From contig CAVUFH010000001.1 of assembly GCA_963740835.1 (NCBI GenBank), positions 124,001-188,000 on the forward strand: a stretch of 64,000 nt of DNA. Direction: 5' to 3'. Positions 52,508 to 62,628 of this stretch are shown in pieces (the first letter of the stretch is position 1; each line of letters begins with the position of its first letter). The position numbers were made by a program, and so were the translations under genes. This stretch comes from CAVUFH01 sp963740835 (lineage in GTDB: Bacteria; Actinomycetota; Acidimicrobiia; IMCC26256; PALSA-610). The notes beneath the pieces were generated by a model. It had not been told where the DNA came from and searched no databases. It saw only the letters and a program-made list of their open reading frames with translations.

Positions 52508-54182
52508 CTAACGCGTCAGCTTCTTGTAGTGGATCCGGTGCGGTTGGTCGGCGTCCGCGCCGAGGCGCTTCTTGCGATCCTTCTCGTAGTCCGAGAAGTT
52601 GCCCTCGAACCACGTCACTTCGCTCTCGCCTTCGAAGGCGAGCACGTGAGTCGCGATGCGGTCGATGAACCAGCGGTCGTGCGAGATCACGACGGCGCAG
52701 CCGGGGAACGCGAGCAGCGCCTCCTCGAGCGCCCGCAACGTGTCGACGTCGAGGTCGTTGGTGGGTTCGTCGAGCAGCAGCACGTTGCCGCCCATCAACA
52801 ACGCCTTGGCCAGGTGCAGCCGGTTCCGCTCGCCGCCCGAGAGGTCACCGACGAGCTTCTGCTGGTCGGAGCCTTTGAAATTGAAGCCGGCGACGTAGGC
52901 GCGGCCGTGGATCTCGCGATCGCCGACCTTCAGGTGATCGACCCCGCCGGTGATCTCCTCGTACACCGTTTTCGTCGCGTCGAGCGACTCGCGCGACTGG
53001 TCGACGTACGCGAACTTGACCGTCGGACCGACGCGCAACGTGCCGGAGTCGGGCTGTTCCTGCCCGACCAACATGCGGAAGAGCGTCGTCTTGCCCGCGC
53101 CGTTCGGACCCACGACGCCGACGATGCCGCCGCGCGGCAACGAGAACGCAAAGTCATCGACAAGCAGCTTCTCGCCGTAAGCCTTGGTGAGGTTGTCGGC
53201 TTCGACGACCTGCTCGCCCAGCCGCGGCCCGGGCGGGACCGAGATCTGCAGCTTTTCCTGGCGGGTGTCGGCGGCCTCGGCTTCCGCGACCAGCTGCTCG
53301 TACGCGGTGATGCGCGCCTTGCCCTTGGCCTGCCGCGCGCGGCGCCATGCGGATCCACTCGAGCTCGCGCTCGAGTGTACGCCGGCGGGTCTCGTCGACC
53401 TTCTCCTCTTGCGCGAGCCGCTCGTCCTTCTGCTCGAGCCAGCTCGAGTAGTTGCCTTCCCACGGAATGCCGTAGCCGCGGTCGAGTTCGAGGATCCAGC
53501 CCGCGACGTTGTCGAGGAAGTAACGATCGTGGGTGACCGCGACCACCGTGCCGTGGTACTCCTGCAAGTGGCGTTCGAGCCACGCGACCGACTCCGCGTC
53601 GAGGTGGTTCGTCGGCTCGTCGAGGAGCAAGAGGTCGGGCTTCGACAGGAGCAACCGGCACAGCGCGACGCGGCGCCGCTCACCACCAGACAGTGTCGTG
53701 ACGTCGGCATCCGACGGCGGCAGCCGGAGCGCGTCCATCGCGATGTCGAGCTGACGGTCGAGGTCCCAGCCGTTCACCGCGTCGATCTCGGTCTGCAGCT
53801 CGCCCTGCTCGGCGAGCAGCTTGTCGAAGTCGGCGTCGGCATCGCCCATGGCGTTGCACACCTCTTCGAAGCGGTCGAGCAGACCCTTCGTGTGCGCGAC
53901 GCCGTCGGTCACGTTGCCGAGCACGTCCTTGGCCGGGTCCAGGTGCGGCTCTTGCGGGAGGAACCCCACCGAGAACCCGGGTGTGACCCGGCACTCGCCC
54001 GAGTAGCCGTCGTCCTCACCCGCGATGATCCGCAGCAGCGTCGACTTGCCCGACCCGTTCAGGCCGAGCACGCCGATCTTGGCGCCGGGATACATCGAGA
54101 TGTTGATGCCGCGCAGGACCTCTTTGTCGGGCGGGTGGACCCGACGGAGATCGCGCATCGTGAGGATGAATTGAGGGGCCAT
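52508..54182 (-). CDS. ettA: Energy-dependent translational throttle EttA (ABC-F ATPase), with one frameshift
   Basis: About 558 residues from two frames. First half: Walker A GVLGLNGSGKSTLLRIIAGE, signature TTLSGGERRRVALCRLLLSK and LLLLDEPTNHLDAESVAWLE. Second half: VGVVGPNGAGKTTLFRMLVG, GDLSGGERNRLHLAKALLMG and LLLDEPTNDLDVDTLRALEE. The frame changes at about 53345 in the linker (WIRMAPRA, then RQAKGKARITAYEQ), which looks like a lost CG pair or one extra base in CGCCGCGCGCGG. EttA binds the ribosomal E site and gates the first peptide bond by ATP:ADP level. It is normally well conserved, so a sequence error is likely. Confidence 0.92.
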
Positions 54183-54209
54183 GAACGCCCCACGGTACCG
54201 GGCCGGGAT

Positions 54210-54836
54210 TCAGTGACCGTGACCGCCGGGCGCGCCGCTCGGCCCGTGCGGGAGATCCGGCATGTCGGGCACGTCCGGAACGTCGGGGACATCGGGGACA
54301 TCGGGGATGTGCGAGCTCCCGGCGCCGGACGCCGACGCATTCGTGCCGGAATTCGTGCTCGTGCTGATGCTCGACGACGAGACCGAGGTGCTGCCGTTGG
54401 GCGCGTTGCTCGACTGCGACACGTTCGCGCTCACCGACGACTGTGTGGTGCCCGCCCGACTCTGCGCGTCGACCGACACGTCGACACCCGGCGCCGCCGC
54501 GTTCGTGGTGACCGTCACCTGACTGCCGGTACCGGACGTCGAGACCGAGACGCGGGGCGCGCCGCCGCTGCCGTCGACCGAGACCGAGACGTCGACCGAT
54601 GCAGTCGTCGCGTCGTCGGACGCACCCGATGCGGGCCGCGGTGCGAGCGCGCGCTCTTGGTCGGGCGTCGGCGCCGAGCCGCTCGGTCGCGGTGCCGGCG
54701 GAGGCGAGTCATCGGCGGCCGACAGCGCCGGTGCGGCGAGCGCCACCGCTGCGAGCACGCCGGCGCCCGCGATGAAGCGGGCCCGACCGCGGACCCAACC
54801 CGGTCGACCGGGTTCCCGATCGATGCTTCCGCCCAT
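54210..54836 (-). CDS. Exported Ser/Thr-rich protein with a VPD tail repeat
   Basis: A 208-residue protein. The hydrophobic segment FIAGAGVLAAVALAAPALSA is a signal or anchor after a basic start. The mature part is Ser, Thr, Ala, Val-rich with little predicted core (VSVSVDGSGGAPRVSVSTSG). Near the end, IPDVPDVPDVPDVPDMPDLP is a three-residue repeat, then a His/Gly tail. The pattern suggests a cell-wall-linked, disordered or adhesive protein. ATG 54836 follows a GGGG-rich site. The family is not recognised. It lies upstream of ettA by 27 bases on the same strand. Confidence 0.5.
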   Translation of the reverse strand: MGGSIDREPGRPGWVRGRARFIAGAGVLAAVALAAPALSAADDSPPPAPRPSGSAPTPDQERALAPRPASGASDDATTASVDVSVSVDGSGGAPRVSVSTSGTGSQVTVTTNAAAPGVDVSVDAQSRAGTTQSSVSANVSQSSNAPNGSTSVSSSSISTSTNSGTNASASGAGSSHIPDVPDVPDVPDVPDMPDLPHGPSGAPGGHGH

Positions 54837-54901
54837 CGTGTCCACCCCCGCAGGTGAGAGACGGCGCTCGCCGGACACGGCGCCGGCGCGAGACTGCCGC
54901 T

Positions 54902-56560
54902 ATGTCACAGGTCTATTCCATCGCCGACCGCTACGTCGAGACCTTCGCGGCGCTCGATCCGATTTCCGCGACCGGGGCCGGGATCGCCGGCCACGAGCAC
55001 GAGCTCACCGACTACTCGCCCGCCGGCGCCGCGGCGCGTGCCGAGCTCGCGGCCACGACGATGCAGGAGTTGACAACCGCCACACTCGACTCAGACGACG
55101 CCACTCCCGAATCAGAGCGTGATCGGCTCGCCGCCGCGGTGATGCTCGAACGCCTGCAGAACGTCGTCGACCAGCACGAAGCGGGCGAGCGGCTGCGCGA
55201 CGTCCGTGTGATCGGCAGCCCCGTCGGTTCGATTCGCTCCTGCTTCGACCTCATGGCCTACGACACGCCCGAGGACTGGGACATCGTCCGCGCGCGCATG
55301 GCCCGCGTGCCCGAAGCCCTCGCCAACCTCGAGGCGTCGCTGCGCGAAGGCATGGCGCGCGGCATCGTCGCGGCGCGCCGGCAGGCGTTCGCCTGCGCGG
55401 ACCAGGCCGCGACGTGGAGCGGTGACGCCCCCTTCTTCCGCAACATCGCGGACCGGCACGCGGGCGACGCGCGCCTCGCGGATGCCGCCGAATCGGCGAC
55501 GGCCGCGTACGCGCAGCTCGCGGTGTTCCTCCGGGAGGAGTACGCGCCGGCCGCCGACCCGCGCGATCCGGTCGGCCGCGAGCGCTACGCGCTCGGGTCG
55601 CGCGCGTTCAACGGCATCGAGCTCGACTTCGAAGAGACGTATCAATGGGGATGGGAGGAGCTCTACCGCATCGAGGACGCGATGCGGCGCGTCGCCGAAC
55701 GCATCCTCCCCGGCACGCCGCTTCCCGAAGTGATCGCATTCCTCGACCGCGACACCAACCGCTCGATCGAAGGGGTCGACGAGTTCCAGCGCTGGAACCA
55801 GGACCTGATCGACACGACGATCGCCGAGCTGGACGGGACGCACTTCGACATCCCCGGGCCACTGCACCGCTGCGAAGCGATGATCGCACCGCCCGGCGGC
55901 GCGGCCGCGATGTACTACACGGGCCCGAGCGAGGACTTCTCCCGCCCGGGCCGCACGTGGTACCCGACGCTCGGCAACACCACCTTCGCGCTGTGGCGCG
56001 AGGTCACGACCTGCTACCACGAAGCCGTCCCCGGCCACCACCTTCAGGTCGCGCAGGTGCGCTTCCTCGCCGACAAGCTCTCGCGCTACCAGCGCGCGTT
56101 CGGGTTCGTCTCCGGCCACGGCGAGGGCTGGGCGCTGTACGCGGAACGGCTCATGGGCGAGCTGGGATATCTCGACGAGGATCCGGCGTGGGAGATCGGG
56201 ATGCTGGCCGCGCAAGCGATGCGTGCGGTGCGCGTGATCGTCGACATCGGCATGCACCTCGAGCTGCCCAGCCCCGAGCACGACGGTGCGACGTGGACAG
56301 CGGAGATCGCGCTGCCGTTCGCGGTCGAACGGGCGCGCTTCCAGGGTGACGCGTTCATGCGCAGCGAGATCGATCGCTACCTCGGGTGGCCGGGTCAGGC
56401 CATCAGCTACAAGGTCGGCGAGAAGGTGTGGCTCGACGCGCGCGCCGACGCAAAGCAGCGGCACGGTGACGGGTTCGACCTCAAGGCCTTCCACTCGTAC
56501 GCGCTCGATCTCGGCAGCATGGGCCTCGGCCCGCTGCGCGACGAGCTCGCCCGGTTCTGA
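54902..56560 (+). CDS. DUF885 family protein (putative zinc peptidase)
   Basis: A 552-residue protein of the DUF885 family, related to M3-type metallopeptidases. CYHEAVPGHHLQVAQVRFLA gives the HExxxGHH zinc site, and SGHGEGWALYAERLMGELGY contains the third ligand Glu; an intact site suggests peptidase or amidohydrolase activity. The C-terminal end ARADAKQRHGDGFDLKAFHS is also typical. No signal peptide is seen, so it should be cytoplasmic. ATG 54902 is chosen as the first Met before the conserved start. The PanE-like gene follows after 11 bases. Confidence 0.87.
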   Translation: MSQVYSIADRYVETFAALDPISATGAGIAGHEHELTDYSPAGAAARAELAATTMQELTTATLDSDDATPESERDRLAAAVMLERLQNVVDQHEAGERLRDVRVIGSPVGSIRSCFDLMAYDTPEDWDIVRARMARVPEALANLEASLREGMARGIVAARRQAFACADQAATWSGDAPFFRNIADRHAGDARLADAAESATAAYAQLAVFLREEYAPAADPRDPVGRERYALGSRAFNGIELDFEETYQWGWEELYRIEDAMRRVAERILPGTPLPEVIAFLDRDTNRSIEGVDEFQRWNQDLIDTTIAELDGTHFDIPGPLHRCEAMIAPPGGAAAMYYTGPSEDFSRPGRTWYPTLGNTTFALWREVTTCYHEAVPGHHLQVAQVRFLADKLSRYQRAFGFVSGHGEGWALYAERLMGELGYLDEDPAWEIGMLAAQAMRAVRVIVDIGMHLELPSPEHDGATWTAEIALPFAVERARFQGDAFMRSEIDRYLGWPGQAISYKVGEKVWLDARADAKQRHGDGFDLKAFHSYALDLGSMGLGPLRDELARF

Positions 56561-56571
56561 GCAGGTAACCA

Positions 56572-57540
56572 GTGCGCTTCATCGTGTACGGCGCGGGCGC
56601 AGTCGGCGGCGTGGTCGGCGCGCGCTTGTTCCAGCACGATCACGAGGTGGTGCTCATCGCACGCGGTCCGCACCGCGCCGCCGTCGCGGCTCACGGCCTG
56701 CGGTTGCAGAGCGCGGACGAGGACGTGTCGCTCCCGATCCCCGTTGTCGGCGGGCCGTCCGAGATCGACTTCCACGTCGACGACATCGTGCTCCTCGGCG
56801 TGAAGTCGCAGGACACGGTCGGTGCCGCCGTCGACCTCGCCGCCGCGGCCGGCGCGGACGTGCCGGTCGTGTCACTGCAGAACGGCGTCGCCAACGAGCC
56901 GACGCTCCTGCGCTGGTTCGCGAATGTGTACGGGATCTGCGTGATGGCGCCGACCGCGCACGTCGAGCCCGGGATCGTGCAGGCGAACAGCGCCCCCATC
57001 AGCGGTCTGCTCGACATCGGCCGCTACCCGCACGGCGTCGACGACACCGCAGTCGCGGTTGCGACCGCGCTGGCGAAGTCGCAGTGCGAGTCGGTCCCTC
57101 GCGCCGACATCATGCGCTGGAAGCACCGGAAGCTGCTGATGAATCTCGGCAACGCGGTCGACGCCACGTGCGCGCCGAACGACGCCGCCCGCGACCTCGT
57201 GCGCGCCGCCCGCCACGAGGGTGCAGATTGCCTCGACGCGGCCGGGATCAGGACCGCGTCCCCCGAGGAGGACCGCGAGCGGCGGGGCGACCTGCTCACG
57301 ACCCGGCCGATCGCGGGCGCGGGCCGCGGCGGCGGCTCCACGTGGCAGAGCCTGGCGCGCGGCACCGGCGCGGTCGAGGTCGACTACCTGAACGGCGAGA
57401 TCGCGCGCATCGGGCGCGAGTGTGGTTTCCCGACGCCGGTGAACGCGTTGCTGTGCGAGTTCGCGAACCGGCAGGCCCGCGACCATGCGCCGCCGCAGTC
57501 GGCGGACGCGGCGCCGCTGCTACGTCAGTTGGCTCTCTAG
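56572..57540 (+). CDS. Ketopantoate reductase family protein (PanE/ApbA)
   Basis: A 322-residue Rossmann dehydrogenase. The cofactor motif is FIVYGAGAVGGVVGARLFQH; ADIMRWKHRKLLMNLGNAVD carries the catalytic Lys and Asn of ketopantoate reductase; EVDYLNGEIARIGRECGFPT with the family's Glu closes the active site. It would reduce 2-dehydropantoate with NADPH in CoA synthesis, or act on another keto acid. The usual Ser-Gly-Asn region differs somewhat, so panE is not assigned as a symbol. Its end overlaps the convergent CarD gene by 21 bases. Confidence 0.85.
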   Translation: MRFIVYGAGAVGGVVGARLFQHDHEVVLIARGPHRAAVAAHGLRLQSADEDVSLPIPVVGGPSEIDFHVDDIVLLGVKSQDTVGAAVDLAAAAGADVPVVSLQNGVANEPTLLRWFANVYGICVMAPTAHVEPGIVQANSAPISGLLDIGRYPHGVDDTAVAVATALAKSQCESVPRADIMRWKHRKLLMNLGNAVDATCAPNDAARDLVRAARHEGADCLDAAGIRTASPEEDRERRGDLLTTRPIAGAGRGGGSTWQSLARGTGAVEVDYLNGEIARIGRECGFPTPVNALLCEFANRQARDHAPPQSADAAPLLRQLAL

Positions 57541-57999
57541 TCGCTCGAGCGCTTCGTCCTCGCTGACGTTCAACGCGAAGCTGAGCTCCGACACGAGGAT
57601 GCCGCGGGCCCGCACCAGCATCGCCTTCTCGCCGGCCGACAGCCCCTTGGTGACCTCGCGGAGCGCGAGGTTCCGGACCACCTCGGCGACCTGATACACA
57701 TCACCGCTCTTCAACTTCTCCTGGTGGTTCTTGAACCGCCGGCTCCAGTTGGTCGGCTCGCGCACGTCCTTCTTCGAGAGGAGGTGGAAGAGGTCGTCGA
57801 CGTCGTCGGCCGAGATCGGCGGGCGCATCCCGACCTCCTCGGCCTTGTCGGCGGGCACGGCCAGCGTCAGATCACCGTGGGCGACCTTCAGGACGAAGTA
57901 CTCCGTCTTCTCCCCGAAGACCTCTTTGGTCTCCTTCCGCTCGATCACTGCGGCACCGTGGTGGGGATAGACGACGCGATCGCCGACTTTGAAGGCCAT
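57520..57999 (-). CDS. carD: CarD family transcription regulator
   Basis: A 159-residue protein. The N-terminal Tudor-like RNA polymerase-binding domain (MAFKVGDRVVYPHHGAAVIE) is followed by the DNA-contacting C-terminal helices (SKKDVREPTNWSRRFKNHQE, YQVAEVVRNLALREVTKGLS), whose conserved Trp wedges the minor groove at the -10 edge. In Actinobacteria CarD stabilises open complexes, notably at rRNA promoters. It is complete and single here. The gene is convergent with PanE and divergent from a diguanylate cyclase, with 231 bases between starts. Confidence 0.93.
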   Translation of the reverse strand: MAFKVGDRVVYPHHGAAVIERKETKEVFGEKTEYFVLKVAHGDLTLAVPADKAEEVGMRPPISADDVDDLFHLLSKKDVREPTNWSRRFKNHQEKLKSGDVYQVAEVVRNLALREVTKGLSAGEKAMLVRARGILVSELSFALNVSEDEALERLESQLT

Positions 58000-58230
58000 T
58001 CACCACTCCCAGTGGTCAGACGTGCGCTGCGAGACAGACCAGTCTACCAGGGCGAGCGTCGGCCCCCGGGTCCGACCCGATCGGCACTCGCACCCGCGCC
58101 CGACAGATTTGCCCGGTCAAATGGTTGCGTTCCCGGCCAGTGGGGGCAATACTCACGGCGGGTGCTCCGGTGTACACGCCGTGTGGTGCTGTGGGCCAAG
58201 GCGGCGGGACCGGTAGTGGGAGGCTGGAGG

Positions 58231-59469
58231 ATGTCGGAATCGCGCGACGCTCGAAGTCCCGCGTCGGCCGTCCAAGCCCTCCCCGTCGCGGTCCTCGACC
58301 CGGACGGCACGATCGCCTTCGCGGGCGGTGACGACCTCGGCGGCATCGCGGGCCACGCGCCCGCCACGATCGAGGGCCGCTCGCTGCTCGACTTCGTCCA
58401 CCCCGAAGATCTGATGGTCGTGCTCGACCACTTCGGCGCGGTGCGCGACCGACGCAAGCCCACCGACGAGGTGGCGGCACGGATCCGCGGCCCCGAAGGT
58501 GCGTACCGTGATGTCGCGCTCGTCTTCCACGAAGTCCCGGCGTCCTCCGACGTGTTCGTGTGGTGCCGCGACGTCACGGCCACGGTCATGGCCGCGGAAG
58601 CGATGCAGTCCTCGGTGCTGCACAGCGCGCTCGTCGAGCACACCCGGTCTTTGCTCGCGGTGTTCGAGCTGGACGGCAGGTTGCGCTTCTTGAACCCGGC
58701 GGCGCTCGAGATGTTCGAGGACGCGTGCCGCGACACCGGACCGAACTCGGCGCTGGCCGATCTCGTGCACCCCGACGACGTCGTCGAGTTGCTGGCGCGC
58801 TTCGCCGAAGCCGTGAGCGCGCCCCGCCGTCGCATACCGTGCGAGCTCCGCGTCCGCCGCAAGGACGAGTGGCGGACGCTCCAAGTCGTGCTGGTGAACC
58901 TCATCGAGGATCCGGGCGTGCGCGGTGTGGTCATGGACGGCGTCGACGCCACCGAGCAACTCGACCTTGCGCACCGCGCGCTCCACGACCCGCTCACCGG
59001 CGTCGCCAATCGCGTGCTGCTCACCGACCGGTTGACGCATTCGATGTCGCGGCTCGACCGCAGCCGACGGCCATTGATGGTCGCCTACGTCGACCTCGAC
59101 CGGTTCAAGTCCGTCAACGACAAGCTCGGCCACGACATGGGCGACGCCGTGCTCGTGGAAGTGGCGAGCCGGTTGACCGTCTCGGTCCGCCCCGGCGACA
59201 CCGTGGCCCGGCTCGGCGGCGACGAGTTCGTCATCGTCTGTCCCGACCTCCCCGATGCCGGCCTCGCCGACGACCTCGCCCAACGCCTCATCGCCGCGGT
59301 TGCGGAACCCATGACGTTGGGTGCGGAGTCCCGTGTGATCACCGCGAGCGTCGGCCTCGTGCTCGTTCACCGCACGCTCGACGTCGACCAGGTGCTGCGC
59401 GCGGCCGACGCCGCGATGTACCGAGCGAAGCGCGCCGGTGGGAACCTCGGCGTGTGGAGCGGCTGCTGA
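58231..59469 (+). CDS. Diguanylate cyclase with two PAS-like domains
   Basis: A 412-residue protein. Two PAS-like sensor domains (near VQALPVAVLDPDGTIAFAGG and TRSLLAVFELDGRLRFLNPA) precede GGDEF: DPLTGVANRVLLTDRLTHSM, AYVDLDRFKSVNDKLGHDMG and VARLGGDEFVIVCPDLPDAG. An RPGD inhibitory site stands five residues before GGDEF. It synthesises cyclic di-GMP in the cytoplasm. GGGAGG precedes ATG 58231. It is the second GGDEF protein in the window; no EAL or HD-GYP phosphodiesterase is present. Confidence 0.9.
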   Translation: MSESRDARSPASAVQALPVAVLDPDGTIAFAGGDDLGGIAGHAPATIEGRSLLDFVHPEDLMVVLDHFGAVRDRRKPTDEVAARIRGPEGAYRDVALVFHEVPASSDVFVWCRDVTATVMAAEAMQSSVLHSALVEHTRSLLAVFELDGRLRFLNPAALEMFEDACRDTGPNSALADLVHPDDVVELLARFAEAVSAPRRRIPCELRVRRKDEWRTLQVVLVNLIEDPGVRGVVMDGVDATEQLDLAHRALHDPLTGVANRVLLTDRLTHSMSRLDRSRRPLMVAYVDLDRFKSVNDKLGHDMGDAVLVEVASRLTVSVRPGDTVARLGGDEFVIVCPDLPDAGLADDLAQRLIAAVAEPMTLGAESRVITASVGLVLVHRTLDVDQVLRAADAAMYRAKRAGGNLGVWSGC

Positions 59470-59479
59470 CCCGAAGCGT

Positions 59480-59941
59480 CTAGCCCGACTGGTCGCCGTG
59501 CGCGCGTGAGGCAGCGATCCAGTCCTTGACCACGGGCGCGAATGCAGCGGGGTTGTACACGTCCTCTTCCGACGAGAACTGCATGTCGCCCGCGTACTTC
59601 AGCACGGTGACGTTGTACGCCTCGTAGATCTTGCCGTCGCCGGGATCGCGGAACCGGTTCTCGATCTGACAGATCCACCAGCCCCGTTCGGGGTCGCACA
59701 CGCACCAGTCGTGCGGGAACTCCTTCATCTCGGAGTTCGGCCACTCGGCCATCGTCTGCGCGATCCAGTCGTGGATCGCTTCGCGGCCGTCGAACGTGCC
59801 GTAGTGGTGTTCGATGTACTGCGCGTCCTCGGTGAACAGGTCGGCCCACGGTCGCCAGTTGCCGGTGCGGCCGGCCTCTTGCGCGGTTGCGACGTAGTTG
59901 TCGTGCGCGGCCTGCAGCTCGTCGCGGGTCCATTGGCCCAT
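59480..59941 (-). CDS. SnoaL-like/NTF2-fold protein
   Basis: A 153-residue protein. It starts MGQWTRDELQAAHDNYVATA; WADLFTEDAQYIEHHYGTFD and GREAIHDWIAQTMAEWPNSE are clear SnoaL-like NTF2 segments with His and Asp in the pocket; WWICQIENRFRDPGDGKIYE is the last strand pair. ATG 59941 is two bases after the amine-oxidase stop, so it is co-translated with that enzyme. A role in handling the aldehyde or amine ligand is inference; no catalytic proof is seen. Confidence 0.82.
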   Translation of the reverse strand: MGQWTRDELQAAHDNYVATAQEAGRTGNWRPWADLFTEDAQYIEHHYGTFDGREAIHDWIAQTMAEWPNSEMKEFPHDWCVCDPERGWWICQIENRFRDPGDGKIYEAYNVTVLKYAGDMQFSSEEDVYNPAAFAPVVKDWIAASRAHGDQSG

Positions 59942-59943
59942 GT

Positions 59944-61843
59944 TCAGTTCCCCTTGTCGTCGTGACAGTGGTCCGGTGGGCGCAGGTCGAGGGCGGGATT
60001 GCGGTCGAAGAAGCCGACCGGTGCAAGCAGGAAGCCCGCGTACTCGACCGGCATCACCGGCCAGTCTTCGGGCCGCACGAAGTGCGTGACGCCGAACGTG
60101 TACCAACACACGATGTCGGTGCCGGCGATCGACCGGTTCGCCGCGGTCCACGCCGGCAACCCGTCGCCACCCGCGTGCTGGTTCGGGTACTCCCCTGCCG
60201 CGCGTCGCTCGTCGCGCGCGTACGGCGTGACCCACAGATTGTGACGCGCGAATCCCGCCGCGCTTGCCGACCGACGAGTCGGGCTGCGCGAGCAGCGTCG
60301 GCGTCGACATCGTCGGCACCAGCTTGTAGCCGACGTTCAGCCCGAGGCCGTTGCGGACGTCCGGGTTCAGGATCTTCCAGTAGCGCGACGATGCGGAGTC
60401 CGTGTCGCGCTGCGCGGCGCTTTCGGTGTCGAGCCGCGTGCTGCGCTGCCGGAACGCGTTGCCCCACGGGTTGTCCGGGCCGGTCGGGACCCGCTCGGCC
60501 TCGACTTCGTAGACGTCGTTGACCGGTCCGTCGACGTCGAAGTCGAGGCGCGCGCTGAAGAGGTGCTGGTGGTGCGGGGCGGCGATGCCGTCGCCGATCA
60601 CATTGGCGAACTCGGGTTGGGTGCCCGGCTCGATCGCCATCGGCGACACGATGCCGGTGAGCTTCACCTCGAGCTGGATGTTGCCGTCGAGGTAGAAGTA
60701 CCAGAAGAACCCGTACTCGTAGTTGCCCACCGTTGCGACGGAGCTCACCACGAGACGCCGGCTGCGGCGCACCTCGCCGCGGCCACCGTAGAGGTCGATG
60801 TGCTTCCAGAGGATCCCGTAGTCCTCCTCGTGCATGCAGATCGCGTTCGCGATCGGCCACGGCCCGCCCTGCTCGTTCGCGAGCGTGGCGTCGAAGTAGT
60901 GGATCTCGCCGACGCAGTCGCAACCGAGCGTGAGCGGCTGCGTCATGCGGCCGAGTCCCCACTCGCCCGCGTCGAAAGCGTTCTTCCACCCCTGGCGCTC
61001 GCCGGGGTCGCCGTACGGCACGACCATTTCGCTGATGGACGCGCGGTGCAGCACCGAGCGGGCGCGCCCGTCGTCGTCGTAGGTGATCTGGTGGAGTGTC
61101 AAGCCCTCGTACGGGTCGAAGCCAATGCGGAATTCCCACTTCGCCCACTGCACCCGGTTGCCGTCGACGGTGAAGCTCGGGCCTTCGGGTTGCGTGATCG
61201 AGATCGGGTTGAGATCGGGGCGCAGGCGCGGCTGGTCCTCGGCGTAGTAGCTCGCGCGGTTCGGCGGCAGGGGCGTCTCACCGTGATCGATCACCTCGAT
61301 CACGGCGTTGCCGCCCATATCGAAGTGCACGATCAGGCCTTCGATGGGACGCGCGTACCCGTTATCGGTCGCGTCCTGGCGGAGGAACGAGATGCAGCGC
61401 GCAATCCGCCGCCCGTCCTCTGCGTCGTAGCCGAACGAACCGGCCGGCCACGGGTCGATCTGCACCGCGTCGAGGTCGGTGATCCCGCGCCGGGCGAGGG
61501 CGGCGATGTACTCCGGGTGCTCCTTCGTGGTGAAGATCGCGTTCATCGCCTCGGTCATGAGCAGCGCCGGGCGCATACCCTCGACCGCGCGCCACTCGCG
61601 CACCGCGCCGTGCGTTACCGACACGATGATCTCGACGAGGTCGAGCGCAGGGCCGGGCACCGCGAGCACCCGCACCTCGCGGTCGACCGGATCGCCGTCC
61701 TTCCACTGCGCGAGGTCGGCCTTGGCCGGTTCGTGCAGCACGACATGCGCGAAGAGCGCGCCCTCTTGCAGCCGGCCGTCGGCGCGGACGATCTCGACCG
61801 CGCGCTCGATCTCGGCCGCCGTGAGCATGTCCAGCGGGTGCAT
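59944..61843 (-). CDS. Copper amine oxidase (primary-amine oxidase), with one frameshift
   Basis: About 632 residues. The N-terminal part begins MHPLDMLTAAEIERAVEIVR; the catalytic Asp is in NAFDAGEWGLGRM; the tyrosine converted to topaquinone lies in TVGNYEYGFFWYF; two copper His are in HHQHLFSARLDF and the third in GVTHFVRPEDWPVMP. The last 100 residues are in another frame after a +1 shift at AAGCGCGGCGGG (about 60260). It oxidises primary amines to aldehydes with H2O2. Sequence is like actinobacterial phenethylamine/histamine oxidases. Without the shift the SnoaL gene would be joined to it. Confidence 0.9.
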
Positions 61844-61879
61844 CGATGTCCCCCCGATCGTTCGTGACGGCTTGCGCTG

Positions 61880-62605
61880 TCAGCGAGTATTCACGACGCG
61901 CACGAACTCGGCGAGACGGCCTTCTGGGAGATCGGCGGCGCGTGCGTTCGCCGCGGCCCACTCCCGCACGGTGCGTTCGGTCGCGGCCGGGTCCGGCATC
62001 TGGCTCTTGTGCGAGAGCAGCGCCTCGATCTTCCGGTCGAGAGTGGCGGTGACGTCGGTGTAGTGCGTGGGCGCGGGGACACCCGCAGTCAGCCAGACCT
62101 CCTCGACCGTGTGCGGCTCGAGCCCTTCGTCGGCGAGCTCGGGATGAGCCCACCGATTGCGGGCGTCCGGATACACCGCGTCGAGCGTTGCGATCCCGGT
62201 CGCGACGTGATCCGGGTGCGCCACGTAGATCCGGTCGAGGTTGCGTTCCGGGTTCATGCCGACGACCCGTTGCGGCCGGACGGTGCGGATCATGCGGGCG
62301 AGATCGCGTCGCAGGACGAGGGTCGGCTCGAGCCGGCCATCGGGATAACCGAGGAAGCGGACGTCCTCGACGCCCACCGCCGCTGCAGCCGCCCGCTGCT
62401 CTTCGCGCCGCAAGGGACCCATCTCCGATCGCGGGATCCCGAGCTCGGCGCCGCCCGCGTCTCCGTCGGTGACGACGCAGTACGTGACGGTGATGCCGGA
62501 GTCGGACCACGTGGCGACGGATGCCGCGATGCCGAAGTCGACGTCGTCCGGATGAGCCACCACGACGAGGATGCGGTCGACGCCTTCGAGCACAAGCTCT
62601 TGCAC
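61880..62605 (-). CDS. PIG-L (LmbE) family deacetylase
   Basis: A 241-residue zinc-dependent deacetylase fold. ILVVVAHPDDVDFGIAASVA holds the first zinc ligands, GYPDGRLEPTLVLRRDLARM and VVGMNPERNLDRIYVAHPDH the rest. It is closest in look to MshB/Mca-type proteins used in mycothiol metabolism, but the substrate is unproven. GTG 62605 starts just before the conserved strand. It lies 36 bases upstream of the amine oxidase gene on the same strand and 23 bases from the divergent DUF2087 gene, so it is the probable first gene of the amine oxidase operon. Confidence 0.85.
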   Translation of the reverse strand: MQELVLEGVDRILVVVAHPDDVDFGIAASVATWSDSGITVTYCVVTDGDAGGAELGIPRSEMGPLRREEQRAAAAAVGVEDVRFLGYPDGRLEPTLVLRRDLARMIRTVRPQRVVGMNPERNLDRIYVAHPDHVATGIATLDAVYPDARNRWAHPELADEGLEPHTVEEVWLTAGVPAPTHYTDVTATLDRKIEALLSHKSQMPDPAATERTVREWAAANARAADLPEGRLAEFVRVVNTR

Positions 62606-62628
62606 CCAGGGCAAGCTATCGGGTGGTG

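Noticed and set aside
59480..61843. Natural fusion of amine oxidase and SnoaL domain in one 787-residue protein
   Set aside because: The joining segment is Arg-rich nonsense that results from a frameshift; in the corrected frame the amine oxidase has its third copper His motif and its own stop before the SnoaL ATG.
61865..61882. TGAC-N10-GTCA before the amine oxidase
   Set aside because: The spacing is four bases longer than the shared motif and it overlaps the PIG-L stop within an apparent operon.
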